Counted from the stretch's first letter, positions 51,103 to 60,554 are shown. The stretch is 64,000 bases of DNA from Candidatus Melainabacteria bacterium RIFCSPHIGHO2_02_FULL_34_12 (GCA_001784555.1 MFRM01000013.1:1-64000); one strand, 5' to 3'. The notes: generated by a model from the letters alone, not told the origin. Made by a program: numbers and translations.

Positions 51103-52707
51103 TCAGAGTTTAATACTCTCGAGTGCTGCTTCAAATGAATCAAAGCAATGGTTTTCAGAAATAATTTCCATTGTGCCAATTTTCGACAGACTTGCTTGTA
51201 TAAGTGGTGTTATACCTACAAAAAACACTTTTACGGCTCTTTTTCTAAGCTGTTCAATAGCATCTTCAATTGCATAAGATCCGCTTTGATCGATAATCGG
51301 TACATTATAAAACTTTATTATCAGATATTTTACATCCTGCATTTTAGTCAGTGCTATGTCAAAGTTTTTTACTTCTCCAAAAAATATTGGACCATTAAAT
51401 GTATAAGAATAAACTTTTTTTCTTAGATTAGGAGGAATGTGACTGGCAATTGAGTGCAAATGTTCAAGATTATCAAAACTTGAATGTGTTGAAAAACTTT
51501 TGTCGCTTAGTTTTTTTGCAAACAGTACACTTGATAAAGCAACTCCTGCAATTACAGCCATAATAAGATCTACAAAAATTGTTAAAAGTAAAACTACAAA
51601 CATTACGATTACATCTTCTTTTGGTGCTTTGCCAATGCTCTTTAAACCTTTGTAATCAAGGATTCCAATACCTACAGTAATTAATATTCCAGCCAAACAT
51701 GAAAGCGGAATTATAGATGCAAGTGGACCAATGCTTACAAGAACTGCTAAAAGGAATAATCCATGAACAATCCCACCAAGGTATGTAGTCCCTCCTGATT
51801 TAATATTTACAAGGCTTCTCATGGTAGCACCGGCGCCTGGAATACCGCCAATTAATCCTGCTGCAATATTTCCAATACCCTGACCAATTTGTTCTTGATC
51901 GCTATCATGCCTTTTACTAGTTACTTTTTCTACAACTACTGAAGTAAGTAAAGAGTCTATAGACCCAAGAAGTGCAAGCGTAAAAGCAGCAGGAACAATC
52001 AGATGTAATTCCTCAAATGGAATTATAGGAATCTTTGGAATAGGAAAACCTTGAGGTATTTCTCCAATTCTTGGAATATCAAACTTATAATAAACTGAGA
52101 TTATAGTACCAATAATTAATGCAACAAGCGGAGCAGGAATTTTTTTTGTAATAAGAGGAAAAAGATAAATAACTACAATTGAAAGCAGTCCAATTAAAGT
52201 AGCCTCAAAATTTATATGTTTTGGAATATCAATTAAATGAACCAGCGCTTCCTCTGCATCGCCATATCCTTTTAAACCAAAAAGCGGTGCAAGCTGAATT
52301 AAAGTAATAATTACACCTATACCACTCATAAATCCTGATACAACAGGATAGGGAATATATCGAACAAATTGTCCTGTTTTGATTAATCCAAAAAATATCT
52401 GTAAAAGTCCTGCAAGTATTACTGCACAAAACAAATATTCGGGATGTTTAAGATGACTTGCAATAATCGTAGCAGTAACAACTGTCAAGGGACCTGTTGG
52501 TCCTGTCACCTGACCAGGTGTACCGCCAAACATAGCTGCAAAAATACCGGTTGCGATAGCACCATAAAGACCAGCTTCTGCACCAAGTCCTGAAGCCATA
52601 CCAAAAGCCAGTGCCATTGGCAGTGCCACTATGCCAGTAGTTAAACCAGCCAAAATATCTCCAAATAAGTTGGAAAAATATCTCTCTTTTAAATTAAAAT
52701 GTTTCAT
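51103..52707 (-). CDS. SulP-family anion transporter with STAS domain
   Basis: 534 residues. About 12-14 helices with GDILAGLTTGIVALPMALAFG and GGTPGQVTGPTGPLTVVTATI, the SulP signatures. A cytoplasmic STAS domain follows from about 430 (GPIFFGEVKNFDIALTK ... VPIIDQSGSYAIEDAIEQL). SulP proteins move sulfate or bicarbonate. The divergent neighbours are an ArsR regulator and a carbonic anhydrase, and SulP-carbonic anhydrase linkage is known in bacteria, so bicarbonate (BicA-like) transport is likely. The substrate choice is inference. Confidence 0.9.
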   Translation of the reverse strand: MKHFNLKERYFSNLFGDILAGLTTGIVALPMALAFGMASGLGAEAGLYGAIATGIFAAMFGGTPGQVTGPTGPLTVVTATIIASHLKHPEYLFCAVILAGLLQIFFGLIKTGQFVRYIPYPVVSGFMSGIGVIITLIQLAPLFGLKGYGDAEEALVHLIDIPKHINFEATLIGLLSIVVIYLFPLITKKIPAPLVALIIGTIISVYYKFDIPRIGEIPQGFPIPKIPIIPFEELHLIVPAAFTLALLGSIDSLLTSVVVEKVTSKRHDSDQEQIGQGIGNIAAGLIGGIPGAGATMRSLVNIKSGGTTYLGGIVHGLFLLAVLVSIGPLASIIPLSCLAGILITVGIGILDYKGLKSIGKAPKEDVIVMFVVLLLTIFVDLIMAVIAGVALSSVLFAKKLSDKSFSTHSSFDNLEHLHSIASHIPPNLRKKVYSYTFNGPIFFGEVKNFDIALTKMQDVKYLIIKFYNVPIIDQSGSYAIEDAIEQLRKRAVKVFFVGITPLIQASLSKIGTMEIISENHCFDSFEAALESIKL

Positions 52708-52718
52708 TTAAATAAATA

Positions 52719-52747
52719 TTGACATTATGATCTTAACATATTCTAAT
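52719..52747 (+). promoter_or_regulatory. Promoter of the ArsR-carbonic anhydrase operon
   Basis: Perfect TTGACA (52719-52724), a 17-base spacer, and TCTAAT (52742-52747), 22 bases upstream of the ArsR-family start codon. The -10 box lies inside the palindrome described next, so an operator function is probable. Confidence 0.7.
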
Positions 52748-52757
52748 ATTAGAATAT
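52738..52757. promoter_or_regulatory. Perfect 20-bp palindrome, likely ArsR-family operator
   Basis: ATATTCTAAT followed by its exact reverse complement ATTAGAATAT. It overlaps the -10 box of the divergent regulator gene and lies 31 bases upstream of the SulP start. The imperfect-inverted AT-rich form is typical of ArsR/SmtB binding sites; binding is inferred from position and symmetry. Confidence 0.7.
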
Positions 52758-52769
52758 ATATTATAATAA

Positions 52770-53153
52770 ATGTCCATGGAAACCACAAGCAAACCAAGTA
52801 AAAAAATCCTTGATGAGCAAATAAATTCTGTTTCAAATTTGTTTTCCATATTATCTAATCCCATAAGAATAAAAATACTATGGTTACTGAAAAAGAAAAA
52901 ACATCTTAATGTTCATGAATTACAAAATGAATTAAATATAAGTCAGTCAAATGTTTCACAGCATCTGGCACTGTTAAAAACGCATAAATTAGTAACAGAG
53001 GAAAGAAAAGGCAAGGAAATCCATTACCGCTTAGTAGCCTCAAAAAAAATTTCAAAAGTACTTGCCAGTGCAATTCACTTAATTACATATCAGCTGGCAG
53101 CCAGCAGTGAAGTTTTATCAACATATGCAGAGCTCTTGTCTTTTTTAGGTTAA
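52770..53153 (+). CDS. ArsR-family transcriptional regulator
   Basis: 127 residues. Winged HTH with SNPIRIKILWLLKKKKHLNVHELQNELNISQSNVSQHLALLKTHKLVTEERKGKEIHYRL, the classic ArsR fold. No CxC or His-rich metal site is seen, so it may respond to something other than metals (redox or inorganic carbon). It sits immediately after the palindrome at 52738-52757 and 14 bases before the carbonic anhydrase gene. Likely it controls both its own operon and the SulP gene. Confidence 0.9.
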   Translation: MSMETTSKPSKKILDEQINSVSNLFSILSNPIRIKILWLLKKKKHLNVHELQNELNISQSNVSQHLALLKTHKLVTEERKGKEIHYRLVASKKISKVLASAIHLITYQLAASSEVLSTYAELLSFLG

Positions 53154-53167
53154 AAGAAAGGCTAAAA

Positions 53168-53722
53168 ATGACAAAAGTATCCACGTATAAATTAAAAAGC
53201 GTTATCTCTGAAAAAGATATTCCAGAAGATCTTTTAAATACACCGGTTGCTGAACTTCTAAAATATCATAATCTTTGCTTAAAGTTTAAAACATATGAAA
53301 AAGCAGAAATGGCTGTTGTTATGTGTATGGATAACAGAAAACAATTAAACATTCCAAACAGATTTGCTTTTATTCTAAGAACTGCAGGTGCAAGAATTAC
53401 AGGAAATGAGTTTAAATTATCTTTTGCCATTGGTTTTGGTAACATTAAACATGTTGTTCTTATAGGACATACTAATTGTGGAATGATTAACCTGACAAGT
53501 AAGAAAGAAGTAATAGTCAAAGGTTTGGTTGAAAATGCCGGATGGACTAAAGAACAAGCTGAAAATCACTTTATTTCTTTTGCGCCATTTTTTGAAATTG
53601 AAAATGAAGTTGACTTTACAGTAAGTGAAAGTAAAAGACTAAAGGAAAAATATCCGAAAGTGATTTTTGTCCCAATGGTATATAAGGTTGAAGATAATTT
53701 ACTTTACCTCATTGAATCTTAA
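53168..53722 (+). CDS. Beta-class carbonic anhydrase
   Basis: 184 residues. Zinc ligands and catalytic Asp-Arg pair: CMDNR near 51-55, then GHTNCGM near 99-105 (His and Cys ligands). RTAGARI is also conserved. It interconverts CO2 and bicarbonate in the cytoplasm. Operonic with the ArsR regulator and divergent from a SulP transporter. The length fits a compact beta-CA subclass. Confidence 0.92.
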   Translation: MTKVSTYKLKSVISEKDIPEDLLNTPVAELLKYHNLCLKFKTYEKAEMAVVMCMDNRKQLNIPNRFAFILRTAGARITGNEFKLSFAIGFGNIKHVVLIGHTNCGMINLTSKKEVIVKGLVENAGWTKEQAENHFISFAPFFEIENEVDFTVSESKRLKEKYPKVIFVPMVYKVEDNLLYLIES

Positions 53723-53732
53723 TAAATTAAAC

Positions 53733-54431
53733 ATGATCAGGATGAAAAATCGGATAATCGTTTTATCTGGTTTAGTAATTTATGTTTTAGTTTTTTGCCA
53801 TCATGTATGTGCACAGCAGACTATTTTTAATGTGCCATCTGCTGATGTTACAGAAAAAGGGAAGATTTTTTTACAGCAAGAAGGACAATTTTCAAATAAG
53901 TTTGGTCTTTTTACAGGATATGGTGCTTATGGAATTGGAAGACATACTGAGATAGACTTAACTCTCTTTGGCATAGGTACAAATAATGTAGCCAATGAAT
54001 TCTTAGGAGTAGGCTTTAAAAGCTCATTGCCTTTACATGAAAAATCAGAAACAAAACTAACTTATGGCACTCTTATCCCAATTTCACTTAGAGGCAAAGG
54101 AGTTGGCGGATATGCTTATTCACATTTAAGCACTAGATTATCTAAATTAAATACCAGACTTACAGCTGGTGGTTTTGTAGGTACTACTATAGTTCATAGC
54201 AGAGATTTTATTTGTTTTATAGGCGGTATTGAGCAGCCTGTCACTAAAAACTTTGGATTAATAATGGATTGGTATTCCGGTAAACATGCAAATGGATTTT
54301 TGATTCCTGGGTTTTATTATAATTTCCCTAAAAATACCACTTTATGGGCAGGCTATCAAATACATAATAATAAAGCTAATGGCGATAATGGATTTGTTAT
54401 TGAGTTATCTAAGATTTTGAGTATTAAGTAA
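53733..54431 (+). CDS. Secreted outer-membrane barrel-like protein
   Basis: About 232 residues from ATG 53733 (an open frame runs upstream into the carbonic anhydrase gene, which is not likely coding; ATG 53742 is also possible). A signal peptide ends near HVCAQQ. Repeated beta-strand patterns (YGIGRHTEIDLTLFGIG, SETKLTYGTLIPISLRG, TRLTAGGFVGTTIVHS, TTLWAGYQIHN) suggest a beta-barrel. No family recognised. It follows the carbonic anhydrase gene by 10 bases, perhaps as a third operon member. Confidence 0.75.
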   Translation: MIRMKNRIIVLSGLVIYVLVFCHHVCAQQTIFNVPSADVTEKGKIFLQQEGQFSNKFGLFTGYGAYGIGRHTEIDLTLFGIGTNNVANEFLGVGFKSSLPLHEKSETKLTYGTLIPISLRGKGVGGYAYSHLSTRLSKLNTRLTAGGFVGTTIVHSRDFICFIGGIEQPVTKNFGLIMDWYSGKHANGFLIPGFYYNFPKNTTLWAGYQIHNNKANGDNGFVIELSKILSIK

Positions 54432-54480
54432 TTATTTAATGTGCATTTATTTTATCAACATACTCATGTTTAGAAAAAAG

Positions 54481-55143
54481 CTATCTGGATGATTCTTCAA
54501 TGTCTAAAGACCAAATCTCTTTTTGAGTTTTATAAATGAAGTAAATCAGCACAATGACAAAAAATACCAAAAAGTAAATGAGAGAATTCTCCAAAACTTT
54601 TTTACTATAAATTACAATTGCAGAATTTAAAAAAATCAGAAGTAATCTTCCTTCAGTAGGTTCTATTCGCATGTATGAGTATTTAAATTTGTGACTTATA
54701 GCAAAATAAAGAAAAGAATTAATCATAAAACCTACAAGTACGACTAGGAGTAAAAAGACATGAATCTTGTAAAAATTATCAACTAACATAAGATATCCCA
54801 AGAATATTGAAGACAAAAATACATAGTCAAGGAAATGATCCATGTAATACCCCCATTTAATAAGACCTTCTTTCCTGTATCTTCCAAGGCAGCCATCAAA
54901 ATAGTCAGAAAAATATTGCAGAAGAATACAAAATGAAACTAACCACATCCACCTGATATCTTCTCTTGCAAAATAACTAAATAAAATAACTAACAAGCTC
55001 CAGATTACACTTGATAACGTCAAATGGTAGCTTTTAAGCCATTGGGGCATCTTTAAAACAAGTGGCTCTAAGTACTTTTTCTCATATTTTCTTAATAAAG
55101 ATTCCCCGTATCTTTGGTCGCTGGCAAAACTTTCTTTTGGCAT
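54481..55143 (-). CDS. CDP-alcohol phosphatidyltransferase family protein
   Basis: 220 residues, about five or six helices. The catalytic motif D-x2-DG-x2-(A/G)R-x8-9-G-x3-D-x3-D appears as DYFDGCLGRYR ... GYYMDHFLD near 83-110. The family transfers a phosphoalcohol (for example glycerol-phosphate, inositol-phosphate or choline) from CDP-alcohol to a second alcohol in phospholipid synthesis. The substrate is not predictable. Divergent from the glycosyltransferase gene. Confidence 0.9.
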   Translation of the reverse strand: MPKESFASDQRYGESLLRKYEKKYLEPLVLKMPQWLKSYHLTLSSVIWSLLVILFSYFAREDIRWMWLVSFCILLQYFSDYFDGCLGRYRKEGLIKWGYYMDHFLDYVFLSSIFLGYLMLVDNFYKIHVFLLLVVLVGFMINSFLYFAISHKFKYSYMRIEPTEGRLLLIFLNSAIVIYSKKVLENSLIYFLVFFVIVLIYFIYKTQKEIWSLDIEESSR

Positions 55144-55221
55144 AATCGGCTGGTCCTCAATTTTTATTTTATAATCTTATCACTTGTTTTTAGTGTAAAT
55201 AAAAATGTTGTTAGTTAATAT

Positions 55222-56652
55222 ATGGAATCAGAAAAAACTCATTTGAAAGGAAAGCTGTTTTTAATTCTGATTATTTCATTATTTTTGCGGGTTTATGATT
55301 TAGGAAATACTCAAATATGGTTTGATGAAGGCCAATCAATCTGGATATCAAGCTTAAACAATATTTCTGAAATTTTTAAAGAACTGGTAATAAGTGGTCA
55401 GCAACCTTTGCATTATATGCTTTTGCATTTAGGGATTAGTTTTTTTGGAAAATCAGAATTTTCAGTCAGGTTCTTGTCAGTTATTTTTGGCGTTCTGACT
55501 ATTTTAATGAGTTATAAGATAAGCAAATTAATTTTTGATAAACATGCGGGAATTTTATGTGCTTTTTTAATTGGGATTTCAACATCTCATATATTTTACT
55601 CCCAAGAAGCCAGACCGTATATATTAACTTTGTTTTTATCTCTTATGTCCATTTATTTTTTTATAAGATTATTAGAAAATAACGATATTAAAATATTGGC
55701 TGGCTTTATAATCTCAAATACGTTATTAATCTACAATCATTATTCAGGACTTCCAATAATACTGGCACAAAATATCTATGTTTTAACTCAACACTTTTTT
55801 TTCAATAAAGATTTAAAGCTTAGTATTAAAAAATGGATCATCTCTCAGGGCATAATTTTAACCTTATTTCTGCCTTGGATTATAACCATGATGACTTATT
55901 ATAAGGAAAAGAGTGCTTCACTTTTTTTCTGGGCGCCTCCTATGTCAATAAGCAGTGTAATTAAAACATTTATTAGTTTTGCTGGTTCAGAATCTTTGTT
56001 TTTAATTTTTATAATATTGCTTTTTTTAAATGAAAAAACGCTTAGCCTTAAAAAAAATATTTATTATTTATTATTTTTATGGTTATTAATGCCTTTTGTA
56101 ACTCTACTTGCTATATCAAAAATATTCTTCCCAATTTATCATGAGAGATATGTGCTTATAGCTTTAATTCCATTTTATCTTCTCATCTCAAAAGGATTAA
56201 TGAATGTAAGCTCAACTGTCAGAATAATAATACTTACTGTTATTGTTTCACTTTCTCTGAATAATCTGACAAATTATTACTCAATGAATAAGAAATATGA
56301 CTGGAAAGGAGTAGTAAGTTTTGTAGAAGGACAGGCAACCAGTCAGGATTTAATTGTGTTCAATGCTGCAAGATCCAGGAAGTATAATTTTGACTACTAT
56401 TCAAAAAGGAATGACTTAACCAAGATTGGCTTTCCGCTTAGTCCTTATGAGGAAGAATTGCCAGTTGATGAAAATAATATAAAAGATCTGGGAAAAATTA
56501 CAGCTAATTATAAAAATGTTTGGGTTATAAAATCTCATTCTTACGATCCTAATAGTTTAATCGAGCAAACACTTAATAAAACATTTAATTTACTTACGCA
56601 GAAATATTATCGCGGTGTTCAGGTGATGTTATTTTCAAAAAAAGATAAGTGA
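55222..56652 (+). CDS. ArnT/PMT-like (GT39 superfamily) glycosyltransferase
   Basis: 476 residues with about 10-12 hydrophobic helices. FLRVYDLGNTQIWFDEGQSIWISS near 20-45 holds the acidic catalytic-site residues of GT39/ArnT proteins (DEG). SQEARPYILTLFLSLMSIYFFIRLLE is another characteristic stretch. The enzyme uses a polyprenyl-phosphate sugar in the inner membrane to modify lipids, glycans or proteins. The acceptor is unknown. Confidence 0.87.
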   Translation: MESEKTHLKGKLFLILIISLFLRVYDLGNTQIWFDEGQSIWISSLNNISEIFKELVISGQQPLHYMLLHLGISFFGKSEFSVRFLSVIFGVLTILMSYKISKLIFDKHAGILCAFLIGISTSHIFYSQEARPYILTLFLSLMSIYFFIRLLENNDIKILAGFIISNTLLIYNHYSGLPIILAQNIYVLTQHFFFNKDLKLSIKKWIISQGIILTLFLPWIITMMTYYKEKSASLFFWAPPMSISSVIKTFISFAGSESLFLIFIILLFLNEKTLSLKKNIYYLLFLWLLMPFVTLLAISKIFFPIYHERYVLIALIPFYLLISKGLMNVSSTVRIIILTVIVSLSLNNLTNYYSMNKKYDWKGVVSFVEGQATSQDLIVFNAARSRKYNFDYYSKRNDLTKIGFPLSPYEEELPVDENNIKDLGKITANYKNVWVIKSHSYDPNSLIEQTLNKTFNLLTQKYYRGVQVMLFSKKDK

Positions 56653-56668
56653 GCTTTATTAACCTCAA

Positions 56669-58078
56669 TTAAATGTCATAATCCTCATGTAGTCCGGGTA
56701 TTTTCACACTATTTCCTTTGGCTTTTAATTCACTAGCAATACTTGCCATTGCTTCGGGAGTACCGTGAACCAGAAAAGTAGTTTCCGGCTTGCCAATACT
56801 TTTATGCCATTCAAGTAGCTCGTCTCGTCCTGCATGAGCTGAAAACCCGTTTATTGTATAAACTTTAGCGCGCACATCAATTTCTTCACCATATAGGTAC
56901 ACAGTTCTTGCACCGTCAATTATTTTTCTTGCAAGAGTTCCTTCTGTTGCAAAACTAACAAAAATAACACTACACTCTTCTCTCCATAAATTATGTTTTA
57001 AATGCTGGCAAATACGTCCTCCGGTGCACATACCAGAGCCAGCCATAACTACTGCTCCACTTTTTATATTATTTATCGCTATAGATTCAGCGACATCTCG
57101 AGTGAAACTTAAATTAGATAAAGCAAAAGGGTCTTTTCTTTGCCCAAACATTTTTGCGGATTGCTCATCATAACATTCAGGGTGATGTTTATATATTTCA
57201 GTAGCTGAAATTGCCATTGGAGAATCAAGAAACACTTGCATATTACGTGCTAGCTTACCTTGTTCAACTCCTTCTCTTAAGAAAAAGAGTAGCTCTTGAG
57301 CACGTTCAAGAGCAAATGTAGGGATATAAACGTTACCACCACGCTTGAATGTATCATTTATAGCTAAATAAAGTTCACTGACAGATTCTTCAATGGATTT
57401 ATGTGATCTGTCTCCATAAGTTGTTTCCATAACTACAAAGTCTGCTTGCGGCAAAGGTACTGGATCACGAATTATTGGCTTATTTTTATTACCAATATCT
57501 CCAGAGAACAAAATATTTTTTACTGATCTTCCTTCTTTTATTTCAAGGAATATTGATGCTGAGCCGAGTATATGTCCTGCATCAAAGAATGTAGCAGTTA
57601 TATTCTTTGAAAGCTTTATTGATTTCTCATAAACCACATTATGTCCAAAATAATCTAAAGAATTAAGAACATCCAAAGTACTGTATATTGGTGAAGCACT
57701 ATACCTTTTACTTTTTTTATCTCTTGAATACCGTTTTAAATGTTTTGCATTGCGTTTTGCTTCTTCCTCATGTACATGAGCAGAATCAAGCATTACAAGC
57801 TTTGCTAATTCACGACTAGCTGAAGTTGTAATTATTTTCCCTTTAAATCCTTGTTTAACTAAAAGGGGTATACGCCCACAGTGATCTAAATGAGCATGTG
57901 TAAGCAAAACATAATCAATCTCATTTGGCTTGAAACCAAATGGTTTTGCATTTTCTTCACTTAATCCTTTGCCACCTTGATACAAGCCACAGTCAATAAG
58001 TATTTTAGTATTGCCACTTTCTAACAGAAAACACGAACCTGTTACTTCCCTGGCTGCTCCGTGAAAAGAAAGCTTCAT
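56669..58078 (-). CDS. Beta-CASP metallo-beta-lactamase RNase
   Basis: 469 residues. MBL motif HAHLDHCGRIPLL near 60, the ILFSGDIG and PTFALERAQELL motifs, the beta-CASP block VMAGSGMCTGGRICQHLKHNL, and the RNA-specificity domain motif FSAHAGRDELLEWH with VHGTPEAM at the C-terminus. This is the CPSF73/YSH1-like family with a two-zinc site, in RNA maturation or decay. Convergent with the glycosyltransferase gene. Confidence 0.93.
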   Translation of the reverse strand: MKLSFHGAAREVTGSCFLLESGNTKILIDCGLYQGGKGLSEENAKPFGFKPNEIDYVLLTHAHLDHCGRIPLLVKQGFKGKIITTSASRELAKLVMLDSAHVHEEEAKRNAKHLKRYSRDKKSKRYSASPIYSTLDVLNSLDYFGHNVVYEKSIKLSKNITATFFDAGHILGSASIFLEIKEGRSVKNILFSGDIGNKNKPIIRDPVPLPQADFVVMETTYGDRSHKSIEESVSELYLAINDTFKRGGNVYIPTFALERAQELLFFLREGVEQGKLARNMQVFLDSPMAISATEIYKHHPECYDEQSAKMFGQRKDPFALSNLSFTRDVAESIAINNIKSGAVVMAGSGMCTGGRICQHLKHNLWREECSVIFVSFATEGTLARKIIDGARTVYLYGEEIDVRAKVYTINGFSAHAGRDELLEWHKSIGKPETTFLVHGTPEAMASIASELKAKGNSVKIPGLHEDYDI

Positions 58079-58167
58079 AATTGATTATCCTTAATTCTTA
58101 CGTACTCTTATAATTCTACCTTTTTAATTTTAAATAGTAAGAAGCAACTTTCTCTTTGGGAAGGATT

Positions 58168-59547
58168 TTATTGGACTAAACTACAATCAAATCCAGCCGG
58201 CACAAATGATTCAAAGCCTGGCTTAATCATTCCATTTTCACAGATTGCACTTGTGTCAGTAGAACCATCAGGACCAGTAGGACCACTAGGAGGCATAGAA
58301 CAAATATTACTACTGATACCAGGAGGCATAAATGGTTGTAGCCCTGGTTTAATTATTCCGTTTTCACAGACAATATTTGCTGCATTTGGATCATTTGGAT
58401 TTAAGTTTGCAAGGTCAGAGAGCTTAATCCCAAGAGGGAGATTTTTTAAATCTTGTGGTGTTACACCGGCAGGTAACTCTTTTATACTACTAAGAGGAGG
58501 AAATAATGCTAAATCCTGAATAGTAAACCCTGAGGGTAATTGATCAAGATTTACTCCAATTGGAAATTTTACAAAATCATTTAGATTAAATCCCTCTGGT
58601 AGTTTTCCTAGATCCGCTGGAGTAAAACCAGGTGGTATTTTAATAAGATCCTCTACAGTAAAACCAGCTGGTATTTCTGCTATATCCATTAAGTCAAAAC
58701 CACTAGGAATATTAATCAAATCTCCAAAGCCTGAAGCAGAAGGAAAATCTGTAATGTTCATTATTTTTGCCGGTAAATTGTTTAAGTCAATTCCAGCAGG
58801 TAGCAAATCTGGATTTATTATCTTCGGTAGATTACTTATATCCAGACCGCTTAGATTTTCAAAAGAACCATTAATAGGAATATTATTAAATCTGCCAATT
58901 GCAGATACTTGTCCGTTATCACTTACAGTAATTTCTTCTCCTATAACTTCTGCTGCCTTATCAATAACTTTGTTTGTGTTTTGAAAATCTACTCTTAAAG
59001 TACCTGAAGCAAGATTACCCATAGTAGTCATTTTTAGTGAAGCCATAACAGGTACATCTTTAATAGTATCTATAGTGTTTTGACCATCTTGCTCTATAAG
59101 TTTTCTTACCTCATTTGCTACATCTATAGTTTCACCTGTTACAAGATTTGTACTCATAAGACTAAGTTTTACTTTATCAGTATCTACCTGAATTGTTCCT
59201 CCCTGAAGAAATTTATTAATTACCTCTTGAGGGTCAAGCAAAATTGTATACAAAAATTCAAGTATATTTTTATCAGTTGTTTTTTTTATATCAATTGTTA
59301 ACTGAAGCAGTCCTGTTTCAGGATCAATAACTACATTATTAAAACCATCTTTTACTGTTAATTTCTTAAATGGGACATTGCCTGTACAAACTGCCTCAAT
59401 TGTTCCTCCTGAAGCAAGCGATATTTCACCTGATTGTTCTCCAGCAGGCAGAGCGCCACTGGTATTATCCTGGGAAAATGAAGCATTAAAGTTAAAAAAA
59501 GAAATTGCAATCAGAACAAGTACGGACAATATTTTTTTTCTTATCAT
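58168..59547 (-). CDS. Secreted protein with 12-residue LPxGFxxxDLxx repeats
   Basis: 459 residues from ATG 59547 (AGAGGGG 6 bases upstream; an upstream start at 59604 lacks such a site). Signal peptide at 1-26. The middle (about 240-390) contains about nine tandem 12-residue units with consensus (I/L)PxGFxxxDLxx, for example IPAGFTVEDLIK and LPEGFNLNDFVK. The last about 70 residues contain the duplicated motif ICENGMIKPGF / VCENGIIKPGL with paired Cys. No known family; beta-helix or solenoid architecture and surface location are inferred. Confidence 0.75.
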   Translation of the reverse strand: MIRKKILSVLVLIAISFFNFNASFSQDNTSGALPAGEQSGEISLASGGTIEAVCTGNVPFKKLTVKDGFNNVVIDPETGLLQLTIDIKKTTDKNILEFLYTILLDPQEVINKFLQGGTIQVDTDKVKLSLMSTNLVTGETIDVANEVRKLIEQDGQNTIDTIKDVPVMASLKMTTMGNLASGTLRVDFQNTNKVIDKAAEVIGEEITVSDNGQVSAIGRFNNIPINGSFENLSGLDISNLPKIINPDLLPAGIDLNNLPAKIMNITDFPSASGFGDLINIPSGFDLMDIAEIPAGFTVEDLIKIPPGFTPADLGKLPEGFNLNDFVKFPIGVNLDQLPSGFTIQDLALFPPLSSIKELPAGVTPQDLKNLPLGIKLSDLANLNPNDPNAANIVCENGIIKPGLQPFMPPGISSNICSMPPSGPTGPDGSTDTSAICENGMIKPGFESFVPAGFDCSLVQ

Positions 59548-59604
59548 AAATAACCCCTCTGGTTTAATTGAAACTATACAACAAATCAGATTTGTTTTTG
59601 TCAA

Positions 59605-59661
59605 TCGTAAGAATGATCGATTAGATTAATAATCATTCTTTTGATTAGTCGTAAGAATGAT
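59605..59661. repeat. Inverted/direct repeat cluster upstream of hexapeptide acyltransferase
   Basis: TCGTAAGAATGAT occurs at 59605-59617 and 59649-59661, with the inverse ATCATTCTT at 59632-59640 between them. The three arms could form alternative hairpins in the gap between two divergent genes, 48 bases ahead of the acyltransferase start. Possible operator or small repeat. Confidence 0.55.
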
Positions 59662-59708
59662 TTAGTTAACTTTGGTAATGGGTATTCTTAATATAAGAGG
59701 ATGTTTTT

Positions 59709-60527
59709 ATGATTTTTAAGAATTTAATAACAGAGACCTATCTTTATATAAAAAGTATTTTTTCTAATATATTTCCAAAAGGAAAATACTTCATGAAAAT
59801 CCAATCATGGAAAAACAAAAATAAGCTAAGGAAAAATCCAAGAATGTATACGGTCTTTAGACTGGAAGGAGAAGATGCTACAAAAAATGCAATATTTTCA
59901 TCATTTAAATTAGGCATAAAATTACACATGATATTTCGAGGGTATATTGGAAAGATTGCAAGCTTATTGCCTCCCTGTAGCTTGCAGCAATGTTTATTCA
60001 GATTAGCCGGATTAATTATTGAAAAAGATGTTTTTATAGCACCAGAATTAACTATTGATGTAGTAGTCAATGGATGGACAAGGTTTAGAAAAGGAAGTTC
60101 TTATGGTATTGGCGTAAAGTGTTTTAATCATTTATTTGAACAAAACGGAAGAATCATCCTTGGATATATTGATATTGGAGAGAAAACCTCACTTGGTGGA
60201 TTTGTTACTCTCACACCAGGGGTAAAAATCGGAAAGAATGCAGACATAGGAGCAGAAGTAAAAATAGGACCTGGGGTAACTATTGGAGATAATGTAAAAA
60301 TAGGTGCAGGGGTAATGATTGCTCCTTTTATAAGAATAGGAGAAGGTGCAGTAATTACTACCTGCAGTGTTGTTCTTCAAAATGTTTCTCCATTTACGAA
60401 AGTACAGGGAAATCCAGCTAAACCTGTACCGTGGAAAGTTAAATCAAGAAAACCCAAAATGGATCTTATCGTAAATCACAGTCTAAATATTGAAGAATTA
60501 GCAAAGCTCAAAGCTATTCAAAAATAG
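59709..60527 (+). CDS. Left-handed beta-helix (hexapeptide) acyltransferase-like protein
   Basis: 272 residues; a second possible start is ATG 59793 (MKIQSWKN) with AAGGAA ahead. The C-terminal half contains at least eight hexapeptide turns (LGGFVTLTPGVKIGKNADIGAEVKIGPGVTIGDNVKIGAGVMIAPFIRIGEGAVI) and ends with VQGNPAKPVPW, the usual close of O-acetyl or acyl transferases. The N-terminal half has hydrophobic stretches and no recognised domain. The acceptor is unknown; sugar or lipid modification is likely. Confidence 0.85.
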   Translation: MIFKNLITETYLYIKSIFSNIFPKGKYFMKIQSWKNKNKLRKNPRMYTVFRLEGEDATKNAIFSSFKLGIKLHMIFRGYIGKIASLLPPCSLQQCLFRLAGLIIEKDVFIAPELTIDVVVNGWTRFRKGSSYGIGVKCFNHLFEQNGRIILGYIDIGEKTSLGGFVTLTPGVKIGKNADIGAEVKIGPGVTIGDNVKIGAGVMIAPFIRIGEGAVITTCSVVLQNVSPFTKVQGNPAKPVPWKVKSRKPKMDLIVNHSLNIEELAKLKAIQK

Positions 60528-60554
60528 TCTCCAATTGCAACTTAAATTTAAACT

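Noticed and set aside
53667-53732. Overlap of the outer-membrane protein frame with carbonic anhydrase
   Set aside because: The extra N-terminus would bury the signal peptide; starts at 53733 or 53742 are sensible.
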